Assembly (NCBI RefSeq): GCF_032854445.1 | Contig: NC_088301.1 | Span: 55,477,187-55,541,186, forward strand | Direction: 5' to 3' | Source of the DNA: Liolophura sinensis | Lineage: Eukaryota > Mollusca > Polyplacophora > Chitonida > Chitonidae | Length of the DNA stretch: 64,000 bases | Shown here: positions 52,222-63,318 of the stretch, in pieces | Layout: every line of letters starts with the position of its first letter | How positions within the stretch are numbered: position 1 is the stretch's first letter | Notes under the pieces: generated by a model | Database searches by the model: none | What the model saw: only the letters and a program-made list of their open reading frames with translations | Told to the model about the DNA's origin: nothing | Translations under genes and position numbers: made by a program

Positions 52222-53093
52222 CTAGCAAGAGTGGCCGTCCTCGTTTGTCTGTACTTCACATTCTTGTATCCTGGCCTTCAACTCCCGCACCACTTGTCCC
52301 AAAAACTGATTGTTCACCGGCAATGTACTGCTAAACCACAGGTCAGGATCCCCAAAGGTCCCCGGGCGCAGGTAAAACCGTGTGTCTGGGGCTAAATTAT
52401 CAGCTGACCTACGCTTCTTGTATTCCCTGTACAATCTTACTGGGCAACAGTTTGGGTATTCCTTGTCGGCCGGCACTCGCACACTCCGCTGACCAAGAGC
52501 TTTAGTTAACCGAGAACTTCCGACAGCTTTAGACATAGTTCCTGCGAGCACCAGAAATCCCTCCATTGAAGTGTCTTCTTCTAAATCCAGATCGCCCCAA
52601 TACAGGTTGCAATGTTCACCGCGAGACTTCAGGTAGGTGCCAAAACACAATGACATCATGGCAAATACTGATTTTATCAAAGCCTCCGGAGTGTCCATCG
52701 TAAGTAAGTTTTGCTCCTTTAGGAGAGTAAGTTCGCCGTGGCTTAAACTGATATCTTCTATAAGCTGCCTCCTTTGTGATTTCATCACAGCTTGACTTTG
52801 ATAAAACTCGACCGATTTGGTCAGTGAGTAAGGATAATTACTGTCTTTCAGGTACCTGTCAATGTTACTTCTCAGTGAATGCAGGGAGTTGGGGTCGTAG
52901 TTATCCCCATGGCGCGTTTTCACACCTCTAAGGAAACTTGCCATGTATCCGTCCAGTTCTTGTGGCGGGATATCCTGGATAGGCCTTATTTCCTTATACT
53001 GAGGGCCGCTCACCCAACTCTGAAACTTTCTCACATCGGACAGAATTCTTTTTGAGAAGTGCCGCGGTGCCACAGTCCGGCTACACATCCGTG
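52222..53093 (-). CDS. Terminal exon with a DUF3504 / Crypton-type recombinase-like domain (putative alternative C-terminus 3)
   Basis: The acceptor CGTCTCTTGCAG (minus) is followed by two bases of a split codon, 289 codons and a TGA at 52222-52224. The core-binding half reads PIQDIPPQELDGYM and YDPNSLHSLRSNIDRYL. The catalytic-half remnant reads RGEHCNLYWGDLDL and CCPVRLYREYKKRR. It keeps the Arg that corresponds to the first catalytic Arg, unlike the 49.4-kb copy, but ends before any HxxR or Tyr. Family knowledge suggests a domesticated, inactive recombinase domain. An open frame extends upstream of the acceptor to an ATG at 53200-53202, so an intronless start is an alternative. It is homologous to the exons at 49.4 and 54.6 kb and in the same orientation. 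Confidence 0.72.
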
Positions 53094-54597
53094 CTGCAAG
53101 AGACGAAGTGGGGTCAACCGTAAATGTTTTGTTGAGGTTACCTTTCCACCGTAAACTAAGAAAGGTTGTCTTGTAACGTATTTCGACATTGACTGGGTTC
53201 ATTTACGGTAAAAATACAATAAACATCTTTCATTTCATTACTTTTCTGGATGAATTCTGAATAATCCTCAAACATTTTTGGAAAAGTTAACTGCAATAAT
53301 GGAACAACGTGCAATAACACGGCTGCTTTATAGCATCACCTTTGTACAGTCACAGAAGCTCCTAATGATAAATCACTTGGAAAGAAACCAACAGTAACTT
53401 ATCTACATTGAAAAGAATAAATCTGAGCGACTCCCATGAAAAGTTTAATATTTCTTAAGTCTCGAAACTTATAATGCAAGCGGGAATGTTAATGCAAAGT
53501 TGTTAGTTTCGCTGACTGGAATGGGATTTCCGTCATGTAATTACTAAAACTTTTAACCTTCTAGGCACATATTTATGGCTCAACATCAGCCATATATATT
53601 TACTGACTTCATCTATCTTTATCAGTGTCGTTTACAAGTTCTACGCTGAATTCTCCAGTCGAAACCCATGCACATAAAACTGAATTTCACATTATATAAC
53701 CTTTGGATAGATAAAGTGATTTGGAGCCCAAAGATTGATCGCATCTAAAGGCTGATGACATATTCTGTCTTCAAGTCGTTCTACCGTCAGTCAAATGTAA
53801 TTTTTTACGAACAACTTTGAAAAGGTAAACTGATAGAATAAAAAGTAATAGATGAAAGACAGGTGGAGATTTCATCCATATAAAAGATTTACGGCTTAGT
53901 ATTATTTATAATGGACAAAGTATAGTGTTTTGCAGTTCCAGAATGCACTGAACACATACCCACTCGACAGGTTCCATTCAGTAAGGTATGTAAAAATTGC
54001 TCCCAATAGCAATAAAACTATGGGGTATTACCACAACGACAAAGCACATATACGGTCTACGAGATTTCTTCACTATTTCAGATTAAAGTGAAGATGATAC
54101 AAAGCACCTGTTTGAACAAAACACGCTTGAACTTGAGTAACTGTCGTTAAAAGCTGGTTTAAAGCAGCCTGCGTTTAAATCTTATCATTTCTCAAAAAGG
54201 ATAACTAAACAAAGAAATTACATCTCTTAATCTATGCCTGTGGTATACGAGAATAATTCAAAACAATAGAAGTTAATACTTCCAAAGAAGTCATAAAAAG
54301 ACTCATCTTGTGAAATGAAATAAGTAATAAACAACAGGCCTCCTCCACCCTACATGGATGTTGGGTGATGTAAATGCTGGAACAGTCAGCTGTGTATATT
54401 ATACAGATAGTCAGTAACGATTCCACATGACTACTTAACACAGATACCCCACATGGTAAGACGCATTCTTTAACCAAGCTTGCTGGTACTAAATTTTTGG
54501 ACAAGACACATAGGGCATGCATGGTGCGCATTGTGTAGTATTTAAACATGAATTATTGCCCAGACTTGGATCACAGTGATGAGGAGTTTCAAATAAG
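53094..54597. other. No gene recognised
   Basis: AT-rich sequence between two terminal exons. A 105-codon minus frame at 54232-54549 has no family resemblance and no splice support. Confidence 0.5.
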
Positions 54598-55058
54598 TTA
54601 TGAAGATGGGTCCCCCTGTTGAATATCCGCACTTAATTCCATTTTTCTTTCACTAAAAGCTTGTCTACTCCGACTGAATATCGCGGATCTCAGAGTAAAG
54701 CTGTCAAAGCCTTCCTTGTTCAGATACCGGTTAAGGCTGAGTCTCAAGGTACTGAACGACTCCGGGTTGTAGTTACGACCATCACGTTTCTTCACGTTCT
54801 TGAAGAAGTCACATAAATAGTCGTCCAGCACTTCAGGCGGGATCTCGCGAATTGGCCTACTGTCAGCATGAGGCTCTCCTGACAGCCAACGACGGAAAAT
54901 CCCGCCGGCACTACTTGTGTTTTTAAGGGTCTGGCTGGTTCTGGGATGGCGATAGAAAGGGCCAGTGAATTCCAGAGATCTCCACTCGAGGTTCTTGGCT
55001 CCAATGGCAGCTGCAAAATTCTCACGCTCGTCGACAGGCCTCTGTCCTCTGTGTGGCA
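54598..55058 (-). CDS. Terminal exon with the N-terminal half of a DUF3504 domain (putative alternative C-terminus 2)
   Basis: The acceptor GGCTTTCATTGACAG (minus) is followed by two bases of a split codon, 152 codons and a TAA at 54598-54600. It carries only the core-binding half (PIREIPPEVLDDYL, RNYNPESFSTLRLSLNRYL) and stops soon after RKMELSADI, where the two longer copies continue into the catalytic half. Either it is truncated by decay or it is a deliberate DNA-binding-only isoform. The intact frame, clean stop and matching acceptor phase favour retained function, but this is inference. Confidence 0.68.
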
Positions 55059-56012
55059 CTGTCAATGAAAGCCATAGACGGCGTAAGTCGAGCAGCGTCA
55101 ATATCACCTCAAGAAACCAGCATGCATGCAATCGGGCGAGTATCAAGAGCAAATTCATTGACGGTCCTGGTAACGTTAACACACATGTAAAGGCTGGGAT
55201 TGATTAACATGCATTAAGACAGCTACTGCATACTACATTCCTATAAAAAGATACGTTTATAGGTTTTGCCGGTCTTAACAATAAAGTTTATGTGTCTTAC
55301 TACCAGCTTACCCGACTGCTACTATTAAATAAAGGATTTCAATCATTTTAGTCTTGCCGCTTACTACATGTATTCCCCTAAGCATCTCTCAAATGAAGAA
55401 CTAACAACTTATATAACATAATAATTGCCATAAGCTCAAACGTTTCCATCAACAACTTTTGGATGTCTTCTGGGCTATTATACTCATAAAATTAACACTA
55501 TTTCAAAGGGCCTCTGGAAGTTAATACGAGGTATCAACGGGTTAAATGGAAATGAACCACACTGTGCGAGGCAATATAAAACAGGACAGGTGATATTTAC
55601 CGACGCATCTATCTCATTACCTACGAAACCTCAAGAATATGGTTTCTTAGATCTTTGTTTGTCTGATGTAATAGCATACGAATGATACAAAAACATATTT
55701 CTACCTTTACGGATTCCAAAGGGTATTGCGGTCTTGAAACAGGTGTAAATATCGTAATAAAAACATACACAATAATCCTGTTGTCATTCATCTTTATTGC
55801 ACACCTAATGAAACACGTCATATCATTTAACGCATATTTGTACAATGTTCACCCATTACATTATCTTGTCTTTCAACTGACAACCATCAGTTATTTCGAG
55901 AACATTGAGAACAGAACACTTGTATAAGAAATGTCATTCAAAATGATGAGTAAAACTTTGCCTGTCTCAAAATATGAACTGAAAAAAAACTTTCAGCGGC
56001 ACTCAAACAGAG
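55059..56012. other. No gene recognised
   Basis: AT-rich sequence upstream (on the minus strand) of the 54.6-kb exon. No domain or repeat recognised. Confidence 0.5.
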
Positions 56013-56790
56013 GTCAGATTATCTATGCACCTATACCAAAGCAGTGAGGCAACATACCAGAAATACTTCTGAATGTTTAGCACTTCAGAAATCCACAGAT
56101 GAGCGGCAGTAGGAAGAACTAAGATCCGATCGTCTATATACCTATAACAGAACAGTGAGGCAACACACCAGAAACACTTCTGAATGCTTAACACTTCAGA
56201 AATCCATAGATGAGCTGCTGTAGGAAGAACTAATATCCGATCATCTGTATACCTATAACAGAACAGTGAGGCAACATACCAGAAACACTTCTGAATGTTT
56301 AGCACTTCAGAAATCCATAGATGAGCTGCTGTAGGAAGAACTAATATCCGATCATCTGTATACCTATAACAGAACAGTGAGGCAACACACCAGAAACACT
56401 TCTGAATGTTTAACACTTCAGAAATCCATAGATGAGCGGCAGTAGGAAGAACTAAGATCCGATCGTCTATATACCTATAACAGAACAGTGAGGCAACACA
56501 CCAGAAACACTTCTGAATGTTTAGCACTTCAGAAATCCATAGATGAGCTGCTGTAGGAAGAACTAATATCCGATCATCTGTATACCTATAACAGAACAGT
56601 GAGGCAACATACCAGAAACACTTCTGAATGTTTAGCACTTCAGAAATCCATAGATGAGCTGCTGTAGGAAGAACTAATATCCGATCATCTGTATACCTAT
56701 AACAGAACAGTGAGGCAACACACCAGAAACACTTCTGAATGTTTAACACTTCAGAAATCCACAGGTGAGCTGCTGTAGCAAGAACTGAAC
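56013..56790. repeat. Minisatellite, 111-bp unit, seven copies
   Basis: Successive copies of GTGAGGCAACA start at 56044, 56155, 56266, 56377, 56488, 56599 and 56710, exactly 111 bases apart. The unit is 37 codons long, so a 289-codon minus frame (56003-56872) stays open through it. Two sequence variants alternate with a period of three units. No splice site or known domain supports translation. Confidence 0.92.
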
Positions 56791-56959
56791 CTTTCTGCCT
56801 AAATGGGAGAATTGCCCTTATAATAGTACACAATTCGGAATTGTGACAGGTAAACATGAATATAAGATCCATGGTTTTAAATTCAGAGTAATATTGTCCT
56901 AAACATCAAGAAATCATGTAATAATTCAACTGGTATTGTGGACATCTTGGATCTTTGGG

Positions 56960-57130
56960 ATTTATTTATTGTATTGGTCCTGTTGGTCCTGTATCCATGC
57001 TAAAGAATATTTCACTTATATGACGGCAGCCAGCTTTGTTGTAAGAAGAAACGAGGAAGAGCCCGAGGGACACCCACGTCCTTCCGCAGGTTATTGGTAG
57101 ACTTTTCCACCTACGACCACAGTGCCAGGG
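56960..57130 (-). mobile_element. Diverged SINE body, minus strand
   Basis: Contains ATTTATTTATTGTATTGGTC, AAGAATATTTCACTTATATG and ACGGCAGCCAGC, in the same order as the main SINE. Its tail provides AATAAA on the minus strand about 600 bases after the BEN-exon stop. Confidence 0.65.
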
Positions 57131-57576
57131 TACTAGAGTCTGTGCTGTGTGAGTTCATTTCTGAATTCAGAGGCTCCATTGATAAGACATAGAGCTCATG
57201 GAACTATCTGAATTTATCTGGCTCCATCTTCACCTAATGTTTATACTGAGACATTGGGTCTTTTGAATTACATGTTCAACTACACCAAACCATCTACCAG
57301 TTTTTCTCTGTTAAAATGGCATGTATTTAAACATTCTACCACAGTTTTATCAACCAATAAACTGCATATTATCTGGTCATAATTTTTGCCACCATACTAC
57401 TGCATCCTACAGGACTGCCGATCTGACACAAGAGTTAACTGGACAGGCTTCTCAGCAACAAATGTATGTATGTAAAAATATGGCAGCTTATATATGTGAT
57501 GTGATTTTAATTGAACTGATGAAAGTATACATGACAGAGACAGCCACCATATGCACTTGAGGATGGGTTGAAACAT

Positions 57577-58822
57577 TCATCTGTGCTCGATGGCACGTTC
57601 ATCTGGGGCAGCATTAGCCTGCAACTTTGTCTCTGGCTTGGCAGAGGCATCTGAGATTTCAGCAAGAGGTGTACTGGATTCCTTTCGTTTGTACTTAAAT
57701 CTATAGGAAGATATCTTTCGGTACAAGGCTTGCTTGATGTGGCTTCGTTTGGAATCTGAGTTCAGAAGGCAGAAGTCTGGAAGTAAATTTGAAAGAAATT
57801 TTCATTATCATTAGGATAATAAACATGCACAAATATTTGAGAATAAAAATGCATTAAATCTGTTCAATTATTCAAAGGAAAGCTTTAACAAATACCAATA
57901 AAATAGCCAATCACTACAATATAGGTATTATAGCCTCAAACAAGAAAGGATGACATTTCAGAAATTACGTGTGTTTTTATTTAAAATTTAAATTTAAATT
58001 TATGTAATTTGTGCTAAATTACGTACACTAGAAATTTTCACTTATAAGACAGCAGTCAAACTTATAGGTGAAGGAAACCACCACGTCCACAACCTTTTGC
58101 CAGGTGCTTGACAGCCTTGCATGTAACAACTAGATGTTAACTAATCACATCATAGGTCAAGGACAATGGAAGTTACAAGCTACAGGTTTTTCATAGTGAA
58201 AAAAAAAAGAGTATTCAATTTTACCTAAGTTTAGCGTTTTGGTTGATTTCTTTGATTTATCCACCACATAGGGCCACTTCAGAGGTTTTTTTTTTTGTGA
58301 AGTACGATTAATTTCTTGTCAGAAAAACTTAAGCGTATGTATCAAAAGTATCAGTTTAAAGCCCCTATGTGTTTCTGAAAGTCAAATTTTCATTTCCTTA
58401 CTTTCAGATACTGTCTGACTTTTACTTCACAGATGATCAGTTGAAGTTTAATACCGTGTATGATCATTTAGTAGCTTAGATCTATACGTACATGTACATA
58501 GGGAGTGTATGTCACTACACTTAGGTAATTTAATCACACCTGACAGTGCACAGTTGCATCTAGTGACATTTACCTGTTATAACCTGGACAATGACTGGGT
58601 CTAGAACCTCCATGTGGTTCAGCTGTCTGACTGAGGGTCCCATTCACTATCTTATCACGGGAGAAGAAGACGCTGAGGAGATACCTTGCCTGCAGGTTGT
58701 CCGTCTCGCAGGACACTGTGGCTTCTCCTGCCAGAACGGTTACCACTGGTACACAGTCCCAAAGCACTCATCAAAAGCTGAGGGTAAAGATACACACCCC
58801 TGCCCTTCAGCAATTCCACCAT
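57577..58822 (-). CDS. BEN-domain exon pair (putative alternative C-terminus 1), with frame break
   Basis: Two minus-strand exons. The first (58822 or 58745 down to 58574) carries most of a BEN DNA-binding domain: ETDNLQARYLLSVFFSRDKI and NGTLS in one frame, then RQLNHMEVLDPVIVQVIT in the next. The second (57776-57577) continues in phase with DFCLLNSDSKRSHIKQALYR, a basic SSYRFKYKRKES stretch and a TGA at 57577-57579. BEN domains occur in chromatin and transcription regulators and bind DNA. The frame changes by one base near 58631-58641 (GAGGGTCCC), so the conserved domain cannot be read continuously. If the upstream acceptor at 58822 is used, the exon is 249 bases, in phase at both ends, with a second compensating shift near 58740. 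A sequence error or recent decay are both possible. Confidence 0.6.
58026..58126 (-). mobile_element. Decayed SINE body fragment
   Basis: TTTTCACTTATAAGACAGCA and GGTGAAGGAAACCACC match the body order of the main SINE with many changes. It lies in the intron between the two BEN exons. Confidence 0.5.
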
Positions 58823-58867
58823 CTGCAATAACGAATAATTAATATTTTATCAGTGTTTTACACATAC

Positions 58868-58963
58868 CCCCACCATGAACTGGACATGAACCCACAGACA
58901 TTTGACATTGGTGGGAGGTTCCTGGGTCATTACTAACCACCTTGGCCATGGAGACCCCAGGAA
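58868..58963 (-). mobile_element. SINE tRNA-like head fragment
   Basis: AACTGGACATGAACCCACAG, TTGGTGGGAGGTTCCTGGGT and CATTACTAACCACCTTGGCC match the head region of the full-length copy in the same orientation; body and tail are missing. Confidence 0.6.
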
Positions 58964-61900
58964 TGATTAATGTTATGTTCAACTTAGCATGTGAAAAAGC
59001 AGAATTACTACTGTAATTGTTTCATTTTTACGACTGAGAAACTGTATATTCCCAATAAGTTTTGAGTTTTAATATCAAGGTATCCATAGGAATGTAACGG
59101 GTTATACAATGCGACAGAACTGTCTTACCCAGCTTGTTCAGCTTCTTCTGCACTATATCTTCCTGGAGGCATCAACCACATACCTGTGTGGGCAAATCAT
59201 TACATTTAATCATAAAAAAAGCAAGATGACCACACAGAAAGACTGAGCAATACATGTATTGAATAATCTAAAATTTGCAGTAAATATGGCTTAAAGTTGA
59301 CACAGGCTTGGCCAAAACCATTATACACACCTAATTTGTCTTTACGTGTCAGAGGATATACACATTACGATAGCTCATGAGAGAAAAATAAAATAAGAAG
59401 TCCCAACATACCTTTCACAAAATCACCTTCTGGTGTTAACTTTTATTGCCACTTGACAAGACTCCATTCTGGTCCTCTATCAAAAACAGCGCGAAAGATG
59501 AACATCTGCCCCACTGATAAACTTTCCACTTATGCAAAATCTATTAAAAAGCTTTCAGTCATCTTAAACCTATCTCATCTCAGGTCTGCAGTTGAAGACC
59601 TAGAGTGCTGTACAATAGTTTTGTGCATGCTAGCACTTAAAACAAGAAGATCTCATAGATGGCAAGAGCCTTGGCCAAGCCGTGTCAATTGCCGAGTTAA
59701 TGATCTCAATGAATACTCAATTCACAGGTACATGTACAACACATGCGTTCAGGAGGTGTTAGGAGGTGCCAATCCACTAGCAGCAGAAATTGAGTAGGGA
59801 CTTTCATTTGCACATTTCAGCTTGAAGGTAAATTAGTCAAATAGTGTCTACATGTATGGGAGATAACATTCTTGTGTTTGATGACATTTTGATTCTCAAA
59901 CTGAATAAGCACGTTGCCCAAAATTCTGAGATTTTTTATAACAATGCCTAATAAATCTGAAAGATTACAGGTACCAGCCAAATCATTGGTCATGTGTCTT
60001 AATCTACCTTAGATTTAAATAACATGTGGGTCAACCATCTAGCCTTTGAGATTAAAATGAAGGATCAAAATGATATATAATATAATGAACGCAATCTTAA
60101 ATGATCACCAATATGCAGATAAGGTTAATACTAACTCATCTATATCATTGACCTTTTTCCCACCTTTCCCAACTAAAGTGGGAAAAATGGTTTATAATTG
60201 TCAATTTTTATGTTATCATTTATAAATGTTTTAATAAAGCCTTAGTTAGTGCACACTTATTACTGTATAATGATTTATTGGCTTAAAGTTTAACCAGAGT
60301 CTCAAACGGTTATCCGTTGTCATCTGCTCAGATGACAGAAAATTATAATAAAGTATTTCCCCTGTGACACTTTGGTTCCGTGGCTCACTGATTTTTTGAA
60401 GATGCTTACACGCAAACAACTATTACAGAAACTTAAAATCTATCATGCAATATATGGCACATGTTCAATGATGGCAAAACTATAAATTAACCCATGTTGT
60501 TGTACAATGCAATTCTTATTCCATGAAGCCAATGCAACCAGATCTGTTAAGGAGTCTTAAGAGTGCCAGGCCTATTTCTAGCTAATTTTTTTCCAGAAAC
60601 TTAATTTCAGAAGAAAAAAATATTAAAATTTACAGAATTTATGACCATCACGTGGACCTAAACATCCAACATATAAGCATATCCATGTTATTGGATCATG
60701 CATATTTGTGTAATGTCAGTGGATTTACTTGACTTCAATCATACTGTACAGGGCGTCAGAATGCACAGATCAGGGCTTAAAACTAAATAAATCTTCAGCT
60801 AATTGTCCCTGGGACCGGCACTGACTCAAAGTTACCTGCCCAAACACAGAAACACTATAGTAAATGGTTTTGAAAATCATTGAAGTCAATGAAGTGGCAG
60901 TATGAAAATTCCTAATTATTAAAGACCTCTACATCAGTGTAGCCAGTTGATGTCCCACGTATATTTTACTTGCATGGGACAGGTTGACACAAATCAATTT
61001 ATTTCACAAAAACTCAAGACAGAAGTTGCTGAAAACTTAATGTTCTGATTTTTCTGAGCCACTGAGAAAGTGGAATAAATATATTTAAATAGATGTATCA
61101 TCATCACTTCTCACAGTTATAAACTCACTGTTGACAATTCCTACATAACATTACATTACTCTGAGAAGCCAAAAGGAGCACAAACAAATGAACCACAGAT
61201 CAAGTCTATGCTCTTCAATCTTACAGGAGTATGAAAAAGTTAATGAATTCAGACAACATATTTATAATATACACACTGAATGATGCCTGTTCAGAGAAAA
61301 CCCAGTAACATTAATGCTGTCAAGAGAAAGGTTTTCCAGTATACACTTGATTTGTACAGCCTTCTAGTGGAAATGTTAAAACATACATTTGTATTTCATT
61401 CATTAAATATGGTATTAAATTGTTTTAATTGTCCACTGTACGCAAGCAAACATAAATTTTTTACAGGATGTTGCAGCTATCGCAAATTTGCACTTGATAA
61501 GAGGCAGGTTAACTGTTTGACATCTTCCAGCTCTATTATTGACATGACACAAGAAAATGACGCTGTACAACTTCTCTCCCACAAACAGTATCAATATGTT
61601 CAGACCAACACTTTAATCAATTAGGTAGGGGCCTACTTGCCCAGATTTTGCTTACATCCCGTCGGTCTTGACACTGTCAAAGAGGAGGGGGTGTCTCATA
61701 ATATGACAATGGCATGTTGAAGAATAATAACTCACATATATACAGTAATTCTACCTGATATTTGCTTCTAGGGCACACACCATGGTTAAACTACATGTAC
61801 ATACTGCTTGCCTAGGTACATGTACATTGTAATACTAAGCAATCTCTTACAGAAAGTGATTTACATGTATTTATGTCTGCAGACAGTACGCAAAATAAGA

Positions 61901-62199
61901 TTCACTGAATGAATCTACAGCTTTCCTTTGACTGAAATACAATGTGAGCAAAATTCTGCATACATAACTGCATTATATAATTATCTCTGCATAATAACTT
62001 ACCGACTAGAGTTCATGTATGTATCATTTCAAATGGTTAAAAACAACATTTATATTATATATACCCACCATATGGCGATTTCTGGATTGCCAGTACATGT
62101 ATTATGTAGCTTAATTTTTATTACACTGTATACACGTTCCCACATTAAATATGTTATGACTATATTCCTGCATTCTTTAACCATTCTTCAACCACTTAC
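58964..62199. other. Putative intron; no exon confirmed
   Basis: 3.2 kb between the BEN exons and the exon at 62200. A 34-base segment at 59129-59162 has splice-like borders, but its phase does not connect the neighbours, so I do not call it an exon. Confidence 0.45.
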
Positions 62200-62853
62200 C
62201 AGGTTTGCTAGGTGGACTGTTGAATGATGAGTCTGAGTCTAGGCTGCTTTTCGTGACTGTGCTTTTAGCATGTGATGGTCTCCCTGGAATGTATGTGATG
62301 GGTGAGTTATCTCCCATATGATGACTCTCCTGCATTTGAATTGCCATTGCTAAATCAATGTCTCTTTGAGCGTCTTCCACTGACACTGGTGATGCCTCAT
62401 GCATAGAGTCCTGTCCACCAATTATGGACATTAAACTTTGGTTTGATGTCTGTGAAGTCACAGATGGTTCTGGTGACTTCAATACTTTGTGATGAATTAC
62501 TGAGTAAAGTCCGTCTTCTCCTCTGTCCAACCCACTAGTATCTCTGGATCTCTTTCGAGTGTGGTTATAATTTGTCCTTTTGTGAGCATGTAAACCAGTT
62601 GGAAAAATCTCCTGCCCTTCATCATCAGAGTCATTTTTGATCACAATAGTGGCTGGGTTTTGCAATTCAGCACCTGTACCAAGTCTTTCAGCAATGCTAT
62701 CTTGCTCCAGGCTAGTTACATTGCTGTTGTGAGCCAAATGCCAGTGCACTGACGAGTTTTTGTGATGCTCTTCATTTGGGTAATCATCTGAAAATCCATC
62801 AGTCTCTTTCATACCCTTCAGCCAGTCAGGATCAGGTTTGTCTCCTGAACAGT
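62200..62853 (-). CDS. Internal exon: acidic/Ser-rich nuclear-type linker (putative shared exon)
   Basis: 654 bases from acceptor ATTCAAG to donor GTAAGT (minus), entered in phase 1 and left in phase 1. It encodes 217 full codons of mostly disordered sequence. Visible pieces are a hydrophobic-plus-acidic stretch TIVIKNDSDDEGQE, which fits a SUMO-interacting motif; a basic cluster HKRTNYNHTRKRSRD, likely a nuclear localisation signal; and DIDLAMAIQMQES, which resembles a degenerate ubiquitin-interacting motif (Ala kept, the usual Ser displaced). It joins in frame to the exon at 63152-63318 and is phase-compatible with every terminal exon downstream. I do not recognise the protein family. Confidence 0.65.
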
Positions 62854-63151
62854 CTTGAATTGAAAAACAGTACACAAATGTAAACATATCTGTTAAAACA
62901 TCCAACTGTAATGTTACTTTTATTTCTAATCTCTATGTAAGCCCTTCAAAACCTTGAGAGAAGTCATGCATTGAATAAACTATATGAAGGATACAAAAAT
63001 GAAGCCTAAAGGAAACTGATCGAAGTGTTACAAAGTTATTGTTTTCAAGTCAAAAGTTAAATCTCTACAAACTGTAGACCATATAACATGTGATAAAAAT
63101 GAGCACCAAACAAGTAATCATCTGACGTTATAATACACATGAACTTCCTAC

Positions 63152-63318
63152 CTAATGAAATTGATCCTTTTAACTTGTACTCGGCCAATCGCAAGTCCAC
63201 CCATATGGCAAATTGGGAGAGGATCACTGGCTTGCTACATAACTCTCCAATGATTGATGCAAACTTGAACTGCACACGTTCCAAAGTCACATCCATGGTG
63301 AACTCCACTTTGGTGAAG
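63152..63318 (-). CDS. Internal exon of unknown protein (putative shared exon)
   Basis: 167 bases from acceptor GACTTTTTCAG to donor GTAGGAAG (minus); one base, 55 codons, one base. The peptide is compact and folded-looking (VTLERVQFKFASIIGELCS, SQFAIWVDLRLAEYKLKG), unlike the disordered exon that follows. It joins in frame to 62200-62853 (G plus AC gives Asp). The 5' exons lie beyond the window or were not recognised. No family assigned. Confidence 0.62.

Noticed and set aside
54232-54549. 105-codon minus open frame
   Set aside because: No family resemblance, no acceptor in the phase shared by the cluster, AT-rich composition like the surrounding non-coding DNA.
56003-56872. 289-codon minus open frame as a protein gene
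   Set aside because: It is produced by a 111-bp tandem repeat whose length is a multiple of three; unique ends are short, and no domain or splice support is visible.
58745-58822. MVELLKGRGVYLYPQLL frame as the start of the BEN domain
   Set aside because: It is in a third frame, neither the entry frame nor that of the conserved BEN core, and runs to a stop inside the exon.
59129-59162. 34-base exon between the shared exon and the BEN exon
   Set aside because: Splice-like borders exist, but its phase does not link 62200-62853 to either BEN acceptor; too short to trust.
62854-62905. Met upstream of 62853 as the start codon of the shared exon
   Set aside because: A good acceptor at 62853 joins in phase to the exon at 63152-63318, so the upstream residues are intron translation.
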